Shown: positions 19,582 through 26,999 of the stretch, piece by piece | How the letters are laid out: the number at the start of each line of letters is the position of its first letter | How positions within the stretch are numbered: position 1 is the first letter of the stretch | Assembly (NCBI GenBank): GCA_016929055.1 | Contig: JAFGJN010000012.1 | Location: 1 to 47,290 of the forward strand | Direction of reading: 5' to 3' | DNA from: Candidatus Zhuqueibacterota bacterium | Lineage (GTDB): Bacteria; Zhuqueibacterota; Zhuqueibacteria; Residuimicrobiales; Oceaniaggregativiventaceae | Length of the DNA: 47,290 nucleotides | Position numbers and translations under genes: made by a program | The notes under the pieces: model-generated | What the model was told of the DNA's origin: nothing | The model's database searches: none | Seen by the model: only the letters and a program-made list of their open reading frames with translations

Positions 19582-20121
19582 TCAGGCAATAGAACGACGC
19601 AGCGTTTCCAAACGCTTGACCAGCAATGGAACAGCAATGGCAAAGGTCAGCGTGTTGACAGCGATATGAATGGCATAAAAGCCCAGGCCATAGAGAAAAT
19701 TGGCGGCTATCTTTTGCCGATCCCAGCCGGACAAAAAGACGGCAAAACTCAGGGTGGTCAGAACATCAAAAAAGACGGTTAGCAAAAAGCCCACCAACCC
19801 GCTGGCGAAGAAACCGCGGAGGCGATAACCGCCAAAACCGCCCAAACGATAAAAAACCCCGCCCACCGCGCCGACAGCCGCCAGGCTGAACGTCTGGGCG
19901 ATCAAAATCGGCAAGGCTGGCACGCCAAACGGATTCATCAACGAAAAGATCAATTCGCCCAAAGCTCCGACCAGTATACCTCGGCGTATGCCGAGAATAC
20001 AACCCGCGATAAAGACCACGGCGGTGATGAACTCGAGATTGGGTATGGCGACGAATAGGTAGCCGATTGCTGCCGCCAGAGCGGCAAACAACGCGGTCAA
20101 AGCGCTTGTGCGGGTTTTCAT
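19582..20121 (-). CDS. ECF transporter substrate-binding (S) component
   Basis: 179 residues, about six transmembrane helices. The chain has the ECF S-component look: ALTALFAALAAAIGYLF, FITAVVFIAGCILGIRRGIL, LGELIFSLMNPFGVPALP, QTFSLAAVGAVGGVFYRLGG. S components bind a vitamin or cofactor and use a shared EcfAAT energising module, not encoded in this window. The neighbouring B12 riboswitch and BtuB-like receptor make a corrinoid or precursor the likely substrate, but the sequence itself does not fix this. It heads the ECF-S/outer-membrane pair and has a near-consensus promoter about 90 bases upstream. Confidence 0.82.
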   Translation of the reverse strand: MKTRTSALTALFAALAAAIGYLFVAIPNLEFITAVVFIAGCILGIRRGILVGALGELIFSLMNPFGVPALPILIAQTFSLAAVGAVGGVFYRLGGFGGYRLRGFFASGLVGFLLTVFFDVLTTLSFAVFLSGWDRQKIAANFLYGLGFYAIHIAVNTLTFAIAVPLLVKRLETLRRSIA

Positions 20122-20128
20122 TCCTACT

Positions 20129-20190
20129 GCGGATCTCCTTCATGCGGCCGGTCAAGGCCGTCGACGCATAGGTGTCGGAGCACCTTTGAT
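20129..20190 (-). promoter_or_regulatory. Structured leader of the ECF S gene
   Basis: Within the transcript from the 20210-20238 promoter, two hairpins are visible on the minus strand: AGGTG-ctccga-CACCT, then ATGCG...CGCAT enclosing GGCC-N6-GGCC, ending next to AAGGAG. No known riboswitch class is recognised. The AAGGAG is about 17 bases from the annotated ATG, so it may not be the working ribosome site. Confidence 0.4.
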
Positions 20191-20209
20191 CGATATCGAT
20201 AAAGAAAGA

Positions 20210-20238
20210 AATATAGATAAAGGGGTAACGAATGTCAA
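20210..20238 (-). promoter_or_regulatory. Near-consensus sigma-70 promoter for the ECF S gene
   Basis: On the minus strand TTGACA (20238-20233) and TATATT (20215-20210) are separated by exactly 17 bases. It fires away from the divergent promoter at 20300-20328. Confidence 0.75.
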
Positions 20239-20299
20239 GGGATTCCCACTTTTTGCCAAAGGAGCGATCCGCACAATTCGAATCGCGGTAAAAAATCAC

Positions 20300-20328
20300 T
20301 TGCATCCGGCAAACGAATTCGCTATAAT
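20300..20328 (+). promoter_or_regulatory. Near-consensus sigma-70 promoter for the small SH3-like gene
   Basis: TTGCAT (20300-20305), a 17-base spacer, and a perfect TATAAT (20323-20328). The expected start of transcription near 20335 falls inside an AGGTGT-N8-ACACCT inverted repeat (20330-20349), which could be a repressor site or a 5' hairpin. Confidence 0.8.
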
Positions 20329-20364
20329 TAGGTGTACATTATAACACCTAAAAAGGGCGATACG

Positions 20365-20619
20365 ATGCACTTTATCAACGTCAACGAATCGATTCAGGTC
20401 ATCAGCTATTTCGATGGTCAATCCCTGCGGCCACTGCGATTTCGCTGGCGGGGGTGCGTCTACCGCGTCGCACGAATCAACGGCATTTGGAACGATATCA
20501 AGGGACAAACACGCAACTACCACTTTCACGTTTCGACGCGGGAATCCGGTTCATTCGAATTGATCTACCAGGCTGGTGGACTCGTGTGGAAAATCGCACG
20601 CGTCAGTGTCGACGGCTGA
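20365..20619 (+). CDS. Small DUF6504-like protein
   Basis: 84 residues, all beta in appearance. The core PLRFRWRGCVYRVARINGIW followed by an aromatic YHFHVSTRESGSFELIYQ and WKIARV resembles the DUF6504 family, small proteins with an SH3-like fold whose role is not established; some relatives sit near ImuB-type DNA-damage polymerase genes, but none is here. The ATG at 20365 fits the leader and the AGGGCG ribosome site better than an earlier in-frame start at 20332, which would lie upstream of or at the transcription start. It faces amrS, whose stop is 3 bases away. Confidence 0.6.
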   Translation: MHFINVNESIQVISYFDGQSLRPLRFRWRGCVYRVARINGIWNDIKGQTRNYHFHVSTRESGSFELIYQAGGLVWKIARVSVDG

Positions 20620-20622
20620 CGA

Positions 20623-21639
20623 TTACATTCCGATACCATCGATTGGTGTTGAACATTTGGGGCAACATCCTTTCACCAGGCGATTTTCCAGCACATGAAA
20701 ACCATAGCGCTGAATGACCTGTTCCCCGCACTGATAGCAAAAAGTATGTTCGCCGGGATCACCCGGGACATTGCCGCTATAGACATAGCGCAGACCGCTC
20801 TGTAGTCCGATTTCCCGCGCCGAGTGCAGGGTCTCTTCGCGGGTTGGCAAAAGATGGGTATAAGCGAAATGGGGGTAAAAACGCGAAAGGTGCCACGGCG
20901 TTTCCGGGCCGAGTTCATCCCGGATAAACTCGGCAATCGAACGCATCTGTTCCTCACTGTCTGTCACACCGGGAATGACCAGGGTGGTCACCTCCAACCA
21001 GACGCCCAACCGTTTCAGGCTCGCCAGGGTCTGGAGCACGCTCTGTAAATCCCCGCCAACTTGTCGACGATAAAAGTTGTCGTCCCATGCTTTGAGGTCG
21101 ATATTGGCGGCGGCGAGGAACGGCGCGATTTCCTCCAGGGGTGCGGCGGAGATATAGCCATTGGAGATCCAGACGGTCTGCAACCCCGCTTTTTGGGCCA
21201 ATCGGGCGATATCAAACGCGTATTCGTAATAGATGGTAGGTTCGGTATAGGTACAGGCAATCGTTTTGCAGCCGATTTGCCTGGCAGTCTGGACCACATC
21301 GGAAGCGGTAAAAATCTCTCCGCTGATCTGGCGGTTGTTGGAACGTCTGACCTGTGAAATCTCATGATTCTGGCAAAACCGACATTTGAAATTGCAGCCC
21401 ATGGTCGCCACAGAAAAAGAGGTGCTGCCTGGATGCACATGAAAAAGCGGTTTTTTTTCGATGGGATCGGAATGGCGGGCGATTACTTTTTCGTAAACCA
21501 GTGAATAAAGCCGGCCGTTGATGTTTTGACGCACCCCGCAAATCCCGAATTGCTCATCGGACAGCAAACACTGATGCGGACAGAGCGTACACCGCACGGC
21601 ACCGTCCTTTTCCGCCTGGTAATAGAGGGCTTCTTTCAT
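20623..21639 (-). CDS. amrS: AmmeMemoRadiSam system radical SAM enzyme AmrS
   Basis: 338 residues. The N-terminus has a cysteine cluster (VRCTLCPHQCLLSDEQFGICGVRQN would be the region at residues 15-40; key Cys in CTLCPHQC and GICGVR). The radical SAM motif CNFKCRFCQN follows near residue 82, with TMGC before it and SNGYISAAPLEEI later. A second Cys pair (YQCG, CPKC) is at the end. AmrS is a radical SAM enzyme usually accompanied by AmrA (AMMECR1) and AmrB (Memo); neither is in this window. The system's substrate is not settled. GAGGTGAGC lies before the ATG. Confidence 0.9.
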   Translation of the reverse strand: MKEALYYQAEKDGAVRCTLCPHQCLLSDEQFGICGVRQNINGRLYSLVYEKVIARHSDPIEKKPLFHVHPGSTSFSVATMGCNFKCRFCQNHEISQVRRSNNRQISGEIFTASDVVQTARQIGCKTIACTYTEPTIYYEYAFDIARLAQKAGLQTVWISNGYISAAPLEEIAPFLAAANIDLKAWDDNFYRRQVGGDLQSVLQTLASLKRLGVWLEVTTLVIPGVTDSEEQMRSIAEFIRDELGPETPWHLSRFYPHFAYTHLLPTREETLHSAREIGLQSGLRYVYSGNVPGDPGEHTFCYQCGEQVIQRYGFHVLENRLVKGCCPKCSTPIDGIGM

Positions 21640-21701
21640 GGTTGTCGCTCACCTCGGTTGATTGTCCCCAACTCAGCAAAGAGTCCATCACCCGTCATGG
21701 C

Positions 21702-21745
21702 CCGCCGACCGCAGGGCATTGACAATCGGAGCCCTGTGTCGGCGG
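21702..21745. repeat. Long imperfect hairpin upstream of amrS
   Basis: CCGCCGACCGCAGGGC and GCCCTGTGTCGGCGG pair over about 14 bp with one small internal mismatch around a 13-base loop. It lies in the 380-base stretch between amrS and the ferritin gene. No T-run follows on either strand, so it is not a classical terminator. Confidence 0.55.
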
Positions 21746-21928
21746 TTTGCCGAACGCCACTATAATGGCATCATCAGAAACATAATAAAATTCCCGAAAA
21801 AAGCAATGGCTTCCATCGTATGGCCAATGGATAGCTGAAAAAAAAGACCGAACCTGACTGTACAAGAGCCGTCTCGAGCACCGACCTCAACCGGCAAAAA
21901 TCCGGAGCGACACTCGTGTTTCTATACA

Positions 21929-21964
21929 GCAAAAAGGGCCGCCTCTATCAGGCGGCCCTTTTCG
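21929..21964. terminator. Bidirectional terminator after ferritin
   Basis: AAGGGCCGCC and GGCGGCCCTT form a 10-bp stem with a 7-base loop, flanked by an A-run on the left and a T-run on the right. It serves the ferritin gene on the minus strand, about 60 bases past its stop. The rest of 21640-21928 shows no gene I can support. Confidence 0.85.
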
Positions 21965-22023
21965 AGTTTCAATTACACGACTCTTGGATTCGAATCAGCC
22001 ATCGACTCCCGCAACGGCAGCAA

Positions 22024-22518
22024 TCAATGGGCTTTGCGCTGTCCGAGATGTCCGTCCAGCATAAAGAGACCGTGTCCCTGTCCGCCGATCATTTCCAGTT
22101 TGCCGACAATCTGATCCATATTCGCTTCTTCTTCGACTTGTTCGGTGACGAACCAGTCGAGAAATGTCTTGGTGGCGTGATCTTTTTCACCGATCGCCAG
22201 GTCAACCAGTTCGTGAATGGATTTGGTGATATATTTTTCGTGATCGAGAGCCGTTTGAAAAACTGTTTTAACGCTTTTAAAATCGCTCTCGGGTTTTTTG
22301 ATCGCGTCGAGAAGAACCCGTCCGCCCTGCTCTTCGACATAGCCATAGATCTTCATGGCATGGGCGACTTCTTCCTGCGCCTGAACTTTCATAAAACTGG
22401 CCATACCGTCATAACGCTGTTCCGCCAGATAAGTGGCCATCGACAGATAGATGTATGCGGAATAGAGTTCTTTGTTGATCTGCTCATTGAGCGCGCTTTC
22501 CATTTTTTTCGAGATCAT
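22024..22518 (-). CDS. ftn: Non-haem ferritin
   Basis: 164 residues. A 24-subunit iron-storage cage protein with an internal ferroxidase site. The family pattern is intact: LNEQINKELYSAYIYLSMA, SFMKVQAQEEVAHAMKIYGYV (E-E-x-x-H ligands), ALDHEKYITKSI, and FLDWFVTEQVEEEANMDQIV. GGAGG lies 6-7 bases before the ATG. It is a single-gene unit ending at a strong terminator. No Fur box was recognised upstream. Confidence 0.95.
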   Translation of the reverse strand: MISKKMESALNEQINKELYSAYIYLSMATYLAEQRYDGMASFMKVQAQEEVAHAMKIYGYVEEQGGRVLLDAIKKPESDFKSVKTVFQTALDHEKYITKSIHELVDLAIGEKDHATKTFLDWFVTEQVEEEANMDQIVGKLEMIGGQGHGLFMLDGHLGQRKAH

Positions 22519-22689
22519 GGTTTCCTCCTTGGTTCAAATCGATACGAATTGGTATTTTTATCGACAACTGTAACAACAGGATTCTTGAAAAGATTCAATT
22601 TTTTTTTATTTTCTCAATGATCTTGCCTCTTCAATTCAAATTCCCCAGATTTGGTGCTTCACACAGAATCGGGAATAAATTAGTTTTGG

Positions 22690-22713
22690 TGGTGCCCCGG
22701 AATGGGACACCCA
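22690..22713. promoter_or_regulatory. Palindromic site, copy A of the GTGTCC-N7-GGACAC family
   Basis: GGTGCCCC-ggaat-GGGACACC forms an inverted repeat with one mismatch (22691-22711). It is in the 484-base gap between ferritin and the rhodanese gene, which holds no gene I can support apart from this and copy B. Confidence 0.55.
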
Positions 22714-22939
22714 TGAGCAGTGATGAAGAAAAAAAATGTCGACTAAAAACCGGTATGATTTACCCGGCAAAAGTGTTATATTCATGCCGATATTTCATAA
22801 AAGGGCATTCCCGTCCAAAACAGATTTTAGGAGCATGATTAGTCAACTGATAGATAGAAACGTGGGCCAAACGACAAAGTAGCGAACCTGATCTGTAGTT
22901 CATAAAAATCTCTATTGTTTTTACATCAGATAGGTTGTG

Positions 22940-22962
22940 TGGTGTCCCCGTTTGGGACACCA
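22940..22962. promoter_or_regulatory. Palindromic site, copy B of the GTGTCC-N7-GGACAC family
   Basis: TGGTGTCCC-cgttt-GGGACACCA is a perfect 9-base inverted repeat about 40 bases upstream of the rhodanese start. Its right flank GGACACCAGTG is shared exactly with copy C at 37515-37533. Confidence 0.65.
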
Positions 22963-23002
22963 GTGATAAAAGGGACTGATTCACCAAAGCAACGGAACGC
23001 AT

Positions 23003-23572
23003 ATGGGTAAATACTGGATCAATGCCAAAATCATGCGGGAAAGTCTGGTATTGGTGGTTTTAGCGGTAATTGTAGCAGCGGCTTTTCAGCTTTTCCGACC
23101 TAATAGCGAACTTTTGTCATTCGACCGGCCACAGATCACCTTTGCTGCGGATTCTCTTTTAACCGCACCACTGCCGGCGATATCCATCGACGACAGCTCT
23201 GCATTTGGGCAGGCGGTGGCGATCGGCGAACCGATCGTCATCACTATCGAGCAAATGCAATATCTATTGGAGACAGACGCGGCGATCGCGCTGGACGCCC
23301 GCTCACCGCAGGAATTTGCAGCGGGGCACTTGCCGGGTGCGCGCAACCTGCCGCTGGAAGAACTTTATGAACACGAGGAAACGATCCAAAAGTGGTCGAA
23401 AAACAAGTGGTTGGCGACCTATTGCGACGGCCCGCCGTGCGATCAGGGTGAGGTGCTCGCCTGGGAATTGACCGGCAGGGGATTCGATCGAGTGGCGATT
23501 TTCGCGCCGGGAACAATGGGATGGCAAGCGGCCGGACTGCCGTTGCAAAAAGGAGAAAGAGTGCATGAGTGA
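23003..23572 (+). CDS. Membrane-anchored rhodanese-like protein
   Basis: 189 residues. A single N-terminal hydrophobic segment (LVLVVLAVIVAAAFQLF) acts as an anchor or uncleaved signal, placing the catalytic part in the periplasm. Residues about 80-185 are a rhodanese domain: AIALDARSPQEFAAGHLPGA, and ATYCDGPPCDQGEVLAWEL where the first Cys is the sulfur-carrying position. ATG at 23033 is an alternative start; neither has a strong ribosome site. The stop overlaps the MauE-like gene by 8 bases, so sulfur or disulfide chemistry with a membrane partner is the inference. Confidence 0.82.
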   Translation: MGKYWINAKIMRESLVLVVLAVIVAAAFQLFRPNSELLSFDRPQITFAADSLLTAPLPAISIDDSSAFGQAVAIGEPIVITIEQMQYLLETDAAIALDARSPQEFAAGHLPGARNLPLEELYEHEETIQKWSKNKWLATYCDGPPCDQGEVLAWELTGRGFDRVAIFAPGTMGWQAAGLPLQKGERVHE

Positions 23573-24011
23573 TCGCAAAAAACTCCTCGAATGGGCGATT
23601 CGCTGGATCCTGGGGCTGGTCTTTATCATTGCTGGTGTGCCAAAAATTATCGATCCGGCCGGATTCGCGGTTGCTGTCGACAACTATCGCCTTCTGCCTT
23701 ATTTCATCGTCGTCGTTATGGCTCTGGTTCTTCCCTGGCTCGAGGTTTTTATTGGCCTGGCGTTGATTTCCGGGCGATTGTGGCGCGGAGGGGCATTGCT
23801 AACGATCGGATTGTATGGGGTTTTCATCATCGCCATTGGCAGCGCCATGATGCGCGGCCTGGACATCGATTGTGGCTGTTTTTCCACCGGTGAGCATGAT
23901 GCCAATTTTAGACGCATCATTGAGGACGTGATTCTGATGGCCGGCGCGCTGTGGATCTATCGCCGCGGTTTGCAAAAAAATAACGAAAACCGGCCGGTGC
24001 CAGCGGATTGA
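23565..24011 (+). CDS. MauE/DoxX family integral membrane protein
   Basis: 148 residues with four transmembrane helices (WILGLVFIIAGVPKIIDP, FIVVVMALVLPWLEVFIGLAL, GGALLTIGLYGVFIIAIG, IIEDVILMAGALWIY). The first helix motif R-x-x-L-G-x-x-F-I-x-A-G-x-x-K is the DoxX/MauE signature, and a CxC pair sits in DIDCGCFSTGEHD before the last helix, as in MauE-type proteins linked to disulfide formation. It overlaps the rhodanese gene by 8 bases, which supports a joint periplasmic redox task; the actual substrate is unknown. Confidence 0.82.
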   Translation: MSDRKKLLEWAIRWILGLVFIIAGVPKIIDPAGFAVAVDNYRLLPYFIVVVMALVLPWLEVFIGLALISGRLWRGGALLTIGLYGVFIIAIGSAMMRGLDIDCGCFSTGEHDANFRRIIEDVILMAGALWIYRRGLQKNNENRPVPAD

Positions 24012-24019
24012 GGCATTCG

Positions 24020-25057
24020 ATGAAAAATCAAAAACTCTCCCTGACCGGACTCACCCGTGCCGAACTGGAGCGGTTTGTGGTGGAATGGGGAGAAAAACCA
24101 TTTCGCAGCCGCCAGCTCTTCAGCTGGATCTATGCAAAAAATGTCCGCAACTTTGATCAAATGACCGATTTGTCCAAGCCTCTGCGGCAAAAGCTGTCGA
24201 CAAAGGCACAAATCGGTCTACTCGAGCTGTTGGAAAAAAAGATATCGCCCAAAAGCGGTTCGGCCAAATATCTTTTTGAGTTAGCGGATGGCCGGAATAT
24301 CGAAAGCGTCTATATACCGGAAAACGATCGTCGCACGGTTTGCATCTCTTCACAGGTCGGATGCGGGTTACGCTGCCGCTTTTGCGCCACCGGCAAGTTG
24401 GGATTTGGCAGAAATCTCAGCGCAGGAGAAATCGTCGATCAGGTCTTGTATGTAGAACACGACCAGGGCGTGGAAATCAGCAATGTGGTCTTTATGGGTA
24501 TGGGCGAACCGTTTATGAACACCGACGCCGTGCTAAAAGCTGCTGCTCTGATCAGTCATCCCGACGGGCTGGCTATCGGCCGCCGACACATCGTCATCTC
24601 GACTGTAGGCATTGTGCCCGAAATCGAGCGGTTTACAGCGGAAAACCATCGCTACAAATTGGCCTTGTCGCTACACGCCGCTGACGATGAAAAACGCCGC
24701 CGGCTGGTACCGATCGCCCGCCGTTATCCGCTCGAAGATGTGATACGCGTTTTGACCGCTTATTCGGCCAAAAGCAGCTCGAGACCGACAATCGAGTATG
24801 TTTTGCTCGATGGCGTCAACGATTCGCGTGCCGACGCCCTGCAGTTGAAAAAGCTGTTGCGTTCGCTCCCATGCAAAGTCAACCTGATCCCATACAATCC
24901 AGCCGTTCCCGGGTTCAATCGCCCTCCGGACGAACGAATCGAAGCGTTTGCCTCCTGGCTGGCGGATCTGCCGGCGGCGGTGTCGATCCGCTGGAGCAAG
25001 GGCGACGACATCGACGCTGCATGTGGCCAACTGGCTGCGCGTCATAGCGAAAGATAG
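24020..25057 (+). CDS. rlmN: 23S rRNA/tRNA adenine-C2 methyltransferase RlmN
   Basis: 345 residues. A radical SAM enzyme that methylates C2 of A2503 in 23S rRNA and A37 in some tRNAs. The radical SAM cluster motif is CGLRCRFCATG, with GFGRNLSAGEIVDQV and NVVFMGMGEPFMN after it. The methyl-carrying Cys is in DDIDAACGQLAAR near the C-terminus, which separates RlmN from Cfr together with the rest of the layout. The ATG at 24020 has GAGG at 7 bases and follows the MauE-like stop by 8 bases, so it is third in that operon. Confidence 0.95.
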   Translation: MKNQKLSLTGLTRAELERFVVEWGEKPFRSRQLFSWIYAKNVRNFDQMTDLSKPLRQKLSTKAQIGLLELLEKKISPKSGSAKYLFELADGRNIESVYIPENDRRTVCISSQVGCGLRCRFCATGKLGFGRNLSAGEIVDQVLYVEHDQGVEISNVVFMGMGEPFMNTDAVLKAAALISHPDGLAIGRRHIVISTVGIVPEIERFTAENHRYKLALSLHAADDEKRRRLVPIARRYPLEDVIRVLTAYSAKSSSRPTIEYVLLDGVNDSRADALQLKKLLRSLPCKVNLIPYNPAVPGFNRPPDERIEAFASWLADLPAAVSIRWSKGDDIDAACGQLAARHSER

Positions 25058-25062
25058 ACTAA

Positions 25063-25290
25063 TAAAAAGAGACGCACCTTTATCATCGGCGTGATGGGTG
25101 GCGCCCACGTCGATCCGGTTGTGGAAAAACAGGCGGCCTCTTATCCTTCTCGACCCAATCGAGCCCGGTTCCCTAAGAGCTATTTGCGGATAAAGACCGA
25201 CTGTGGATCGCCCGAACACCGGATGAATGCATACAAATTCTGCGCCGTCTTTTGCTCGATGCGCCTTCCCAGACGAAAAGAACAAGTTTA
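25063..25290 (+). pseudogene. Remnant of a TIGR00725/LOG-like nucleotide-binding protein
   Basis: Just after rlmN, and in its frame, the sequence encodes RRTFIIGVMGGAHVDPVVEKQA with no start codon; this looks like the N-terminus of a TIGR00725-type Rossmann protein. After a break, another frame gives ADKDRLWIARTPDECIQILR, which looks like the C-terminus of the same kind of protein, with a stop codon just before it. The 100-plus central residues are gone. The rest of the 500-base gap up to 25560 shows no intact gene. Confidence 0.55.
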
Positions 25291-25560
25291 GGTTCAATTG
25301 CCGATTTTTTTCTAATTCTTGCCCCCAACAGGGGCCCAGACCAAACTTTATTAGATCCAGTATCGCATTAATGCATTGACTTTCAAATCCGTTTTTTTTA
25401 GGTTGCACAGATACATCTACTTTTGACATCACCGGTTCCGAATCCGGTCGCGAAGACCCCGCTCTGCCAATCGATCGGATGGCTTGAATCGAACCAATAA
25501 AAAAACATGGCGATGGAAAAAAATAAACGGCGCAGTCTTTCTGCTGGAGGGAGCATTCCA

Positions 25561-26871
25561 ATGACAGGACTGATCGGTATTCGACGCGAGGATAAAAATA
25601 TCTGGGAACGCCGAGTTCCCCTGAGTCCGACGCACATCAAGAAATTGCGCGATCGTTTCGGCATAGTGGCGCGCATTCAGCCGTTTCCCGAGCGAGCCTT
25701 CAGCGACGAAGAATTTCGCGCTGCTGGCGCGGAAATCGATAAAGATCTCTCACCGTGTCCCGTGATTCTCGCCGTCAAAGAGATTCCACCGGCACTCCTG
25801 CAGCCGCAAAAAACCTATCTCTTTTTCTCCCACACCATCAAAGGCCAATCCTACAACATGCCCATGCTCAAACGTCTGCTCGATTTGCGCTGCACGCTTA
25901 TTGACTATGAGTGCATCAAAGACGCAACCGACAAGCGGCTGGTTTTTTTCGGGCGTTTCGCCGGTCTGGCAGGAATTCTGGACGGGCTTTATGGCCTGGG
26001 ACAGCGTCTGCAGACACTCGGTCTTGAAACACCCCTTTTGCAACTCAAACCCTCCTACCGCTATCGCGATCTGGCTGAAGCAAAAGAAATAGTCGAAAAA
26101 TTGGCACAAGAGATCCGACAAAACGGACTCGCAACCGACTTGCAGCCGCTTATAGTCGGATTTTCCGGCTACGGCCAGGTTTCCGGCGGTGCCCAGGAGA
26201 TATTCGATATTTTGCCCCACCGTCAGGTTCACCCCGACGAACTGATGACGGCGCATGCCGATAAAAGCGTGCCGTTTATCAAGACGGTTTTTCGGGAAGA
26301 AAACATGGTTGAACCGATAGAAAAGGGCTATGAATTTTCTCTGCGGGATTATTACGTCCACCCAGGAAAATATCGCTCCAAATTCGAAACCTATCTGCCC
26401 TATCTCGATGTGCTGGTCAACGGCATCTATTGGGACGAGCGCTATCCCCGTCTGGTCACCAAAGCCTATTTGAGCGAACAGCAGACGACGGGCAAAATCA
26501 GACTCAAAATGATCGTCGACATCAGCTGCGACATTAACGGCTCGATCGAGATCACCGAAAAGGCCACCGAACCCGATTCGCCGGCCTTTGTCTACAATCC
26601 CAAAACCGGCCGTATCACGGATGGATTTGCGGGCGAAGGTATTGTCGATATTGCCGTGGACAATCTGCCCGCGGAATTGCCGCGCGACGCCTCCGCCGCT
26701 TTCAGCGACTCGTTGTGGCGCTTTATTCCGGATATCATCTCAGCCGACAAGAACGCGACGCTGGAGGCCCACTCTTATCCGCCGGAAATACAAAAAGCGG
26801 TAATCGTTTACAACGGTAAACTCGTGCCCGAGTTTGATTATCTGCGCCGATATCTAGCCCCCAAAAGCTAA
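25561..26871 (+). CDS. Lysine-ketoglutarate reductase (saccharopine-forming)
   Basis: 436 residues. The N-terminus GLIGIRREDKNIWERRVPLSP is the alanine-dehydrogenase/PNT-type domain found at the front of eukaryotic aminoadipate-semialdehyde synthase. Other shared segments are FFSHTIKGQSYNMPML, LIDYECIKD, FFGRFAGLAGILDGLYGLG and VDISCDINGSIEITEKAT. It would condense lysine and 2-oxoglutarate to saccharopine with NAD(P)H, or run the other way. The next gene supplies the second step, so the two halves of the bifunctional eukaryotic enzyme are separate neighbours here. GGAGG lies 10 bases before the ATG at 25561. Confidence 0.88.
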   Translation: MTGLIGIRREDKNIWERRVPLSPTHIKKLRDRFGIVARIQPFPERAFSDEEFRAAGAEIDKDLSPCPVILAVKEIPPALLQPQKTYLFFSHTIKGQSYNMPMLKRLLDLRCTLIDYECIKDATDKRLVFFGRFAGLAGILDGLYGLGQRLQTLGLETPLLQLKPSYRYRDLAEAKEIVEKLAQEIRQNGLATDLQPLIVGFSGYGQVSGGAQEIFDILPHRQVHPDELMTAHADKSVPFIKTVFREENMVEPIEKGYEFSLRDYYVHPGKYRSKFETYLPYLDVLVNGIYWDERYPRLVTKAYLSEQQTTGKIRLKMIVDISCDINGSIEITEKATEPDSPAFVYNPKTGRITDGFAGEGIVDIAVDNLPAELPRDASAAFSDSLWRFIPDIISADKNATLEAHSYPPEIQKAVIVYNGKLVPEFDYLRRYLAPKS

Positions 26872-26883
26872 CCCGTTCGCTCA

Positions 26884-26927
26884 CCGGTCAGTTGCGCTGC
26901 TGGCATTATGCCGAACCGCCTGACCGG
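26884..26927. repeat. Hairpin between the two lysine-catabolism genes
   Basis: CCGGTCAG (26884-26891) and CTGACCGG (26920-26927) are perfect complements, and the loop contains its own palindrome GGCATTATGCC (26902-26912). No T-run follows, so it may tune expression of the second gene rather than end the first. Confidence 0.5.
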
Positions 26928-26943
26928 GAGAGCCTAATTTAAC

Positions 26944-26968
26944 CGATTCGGACTCGAGTGCCGAATCG
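26944..26968. repeat. Inverted repeat CGATTCGG-N9-CCGAATCG before saccharopine dehydrogenase
   Basis: An 8-base perfect inverted repeat 32 bases upstream of the start codon at 27000, with the same spacing and the same GTG before the right arm as the repeat at 14905-14929. Confidence 0.55.
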
Positions 26969-26999
26969 AGACAACACTTGTCAGAAAGGGTGTAAAAGC

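Noticed and set aside
22617-22838. 73-codon plus-strand frame between ferritin and rhodanese
   Set aside because: It runs through the palindromic sites, has no ribosome site and no recognisable sequence.
24671-25561. 296-codon minus-strand open frame covering the gap after rlmN
   Set aside because: Half of it is antisense to rlmN and no domain is visible; the gap is better read as a plus-strand gene remnant.
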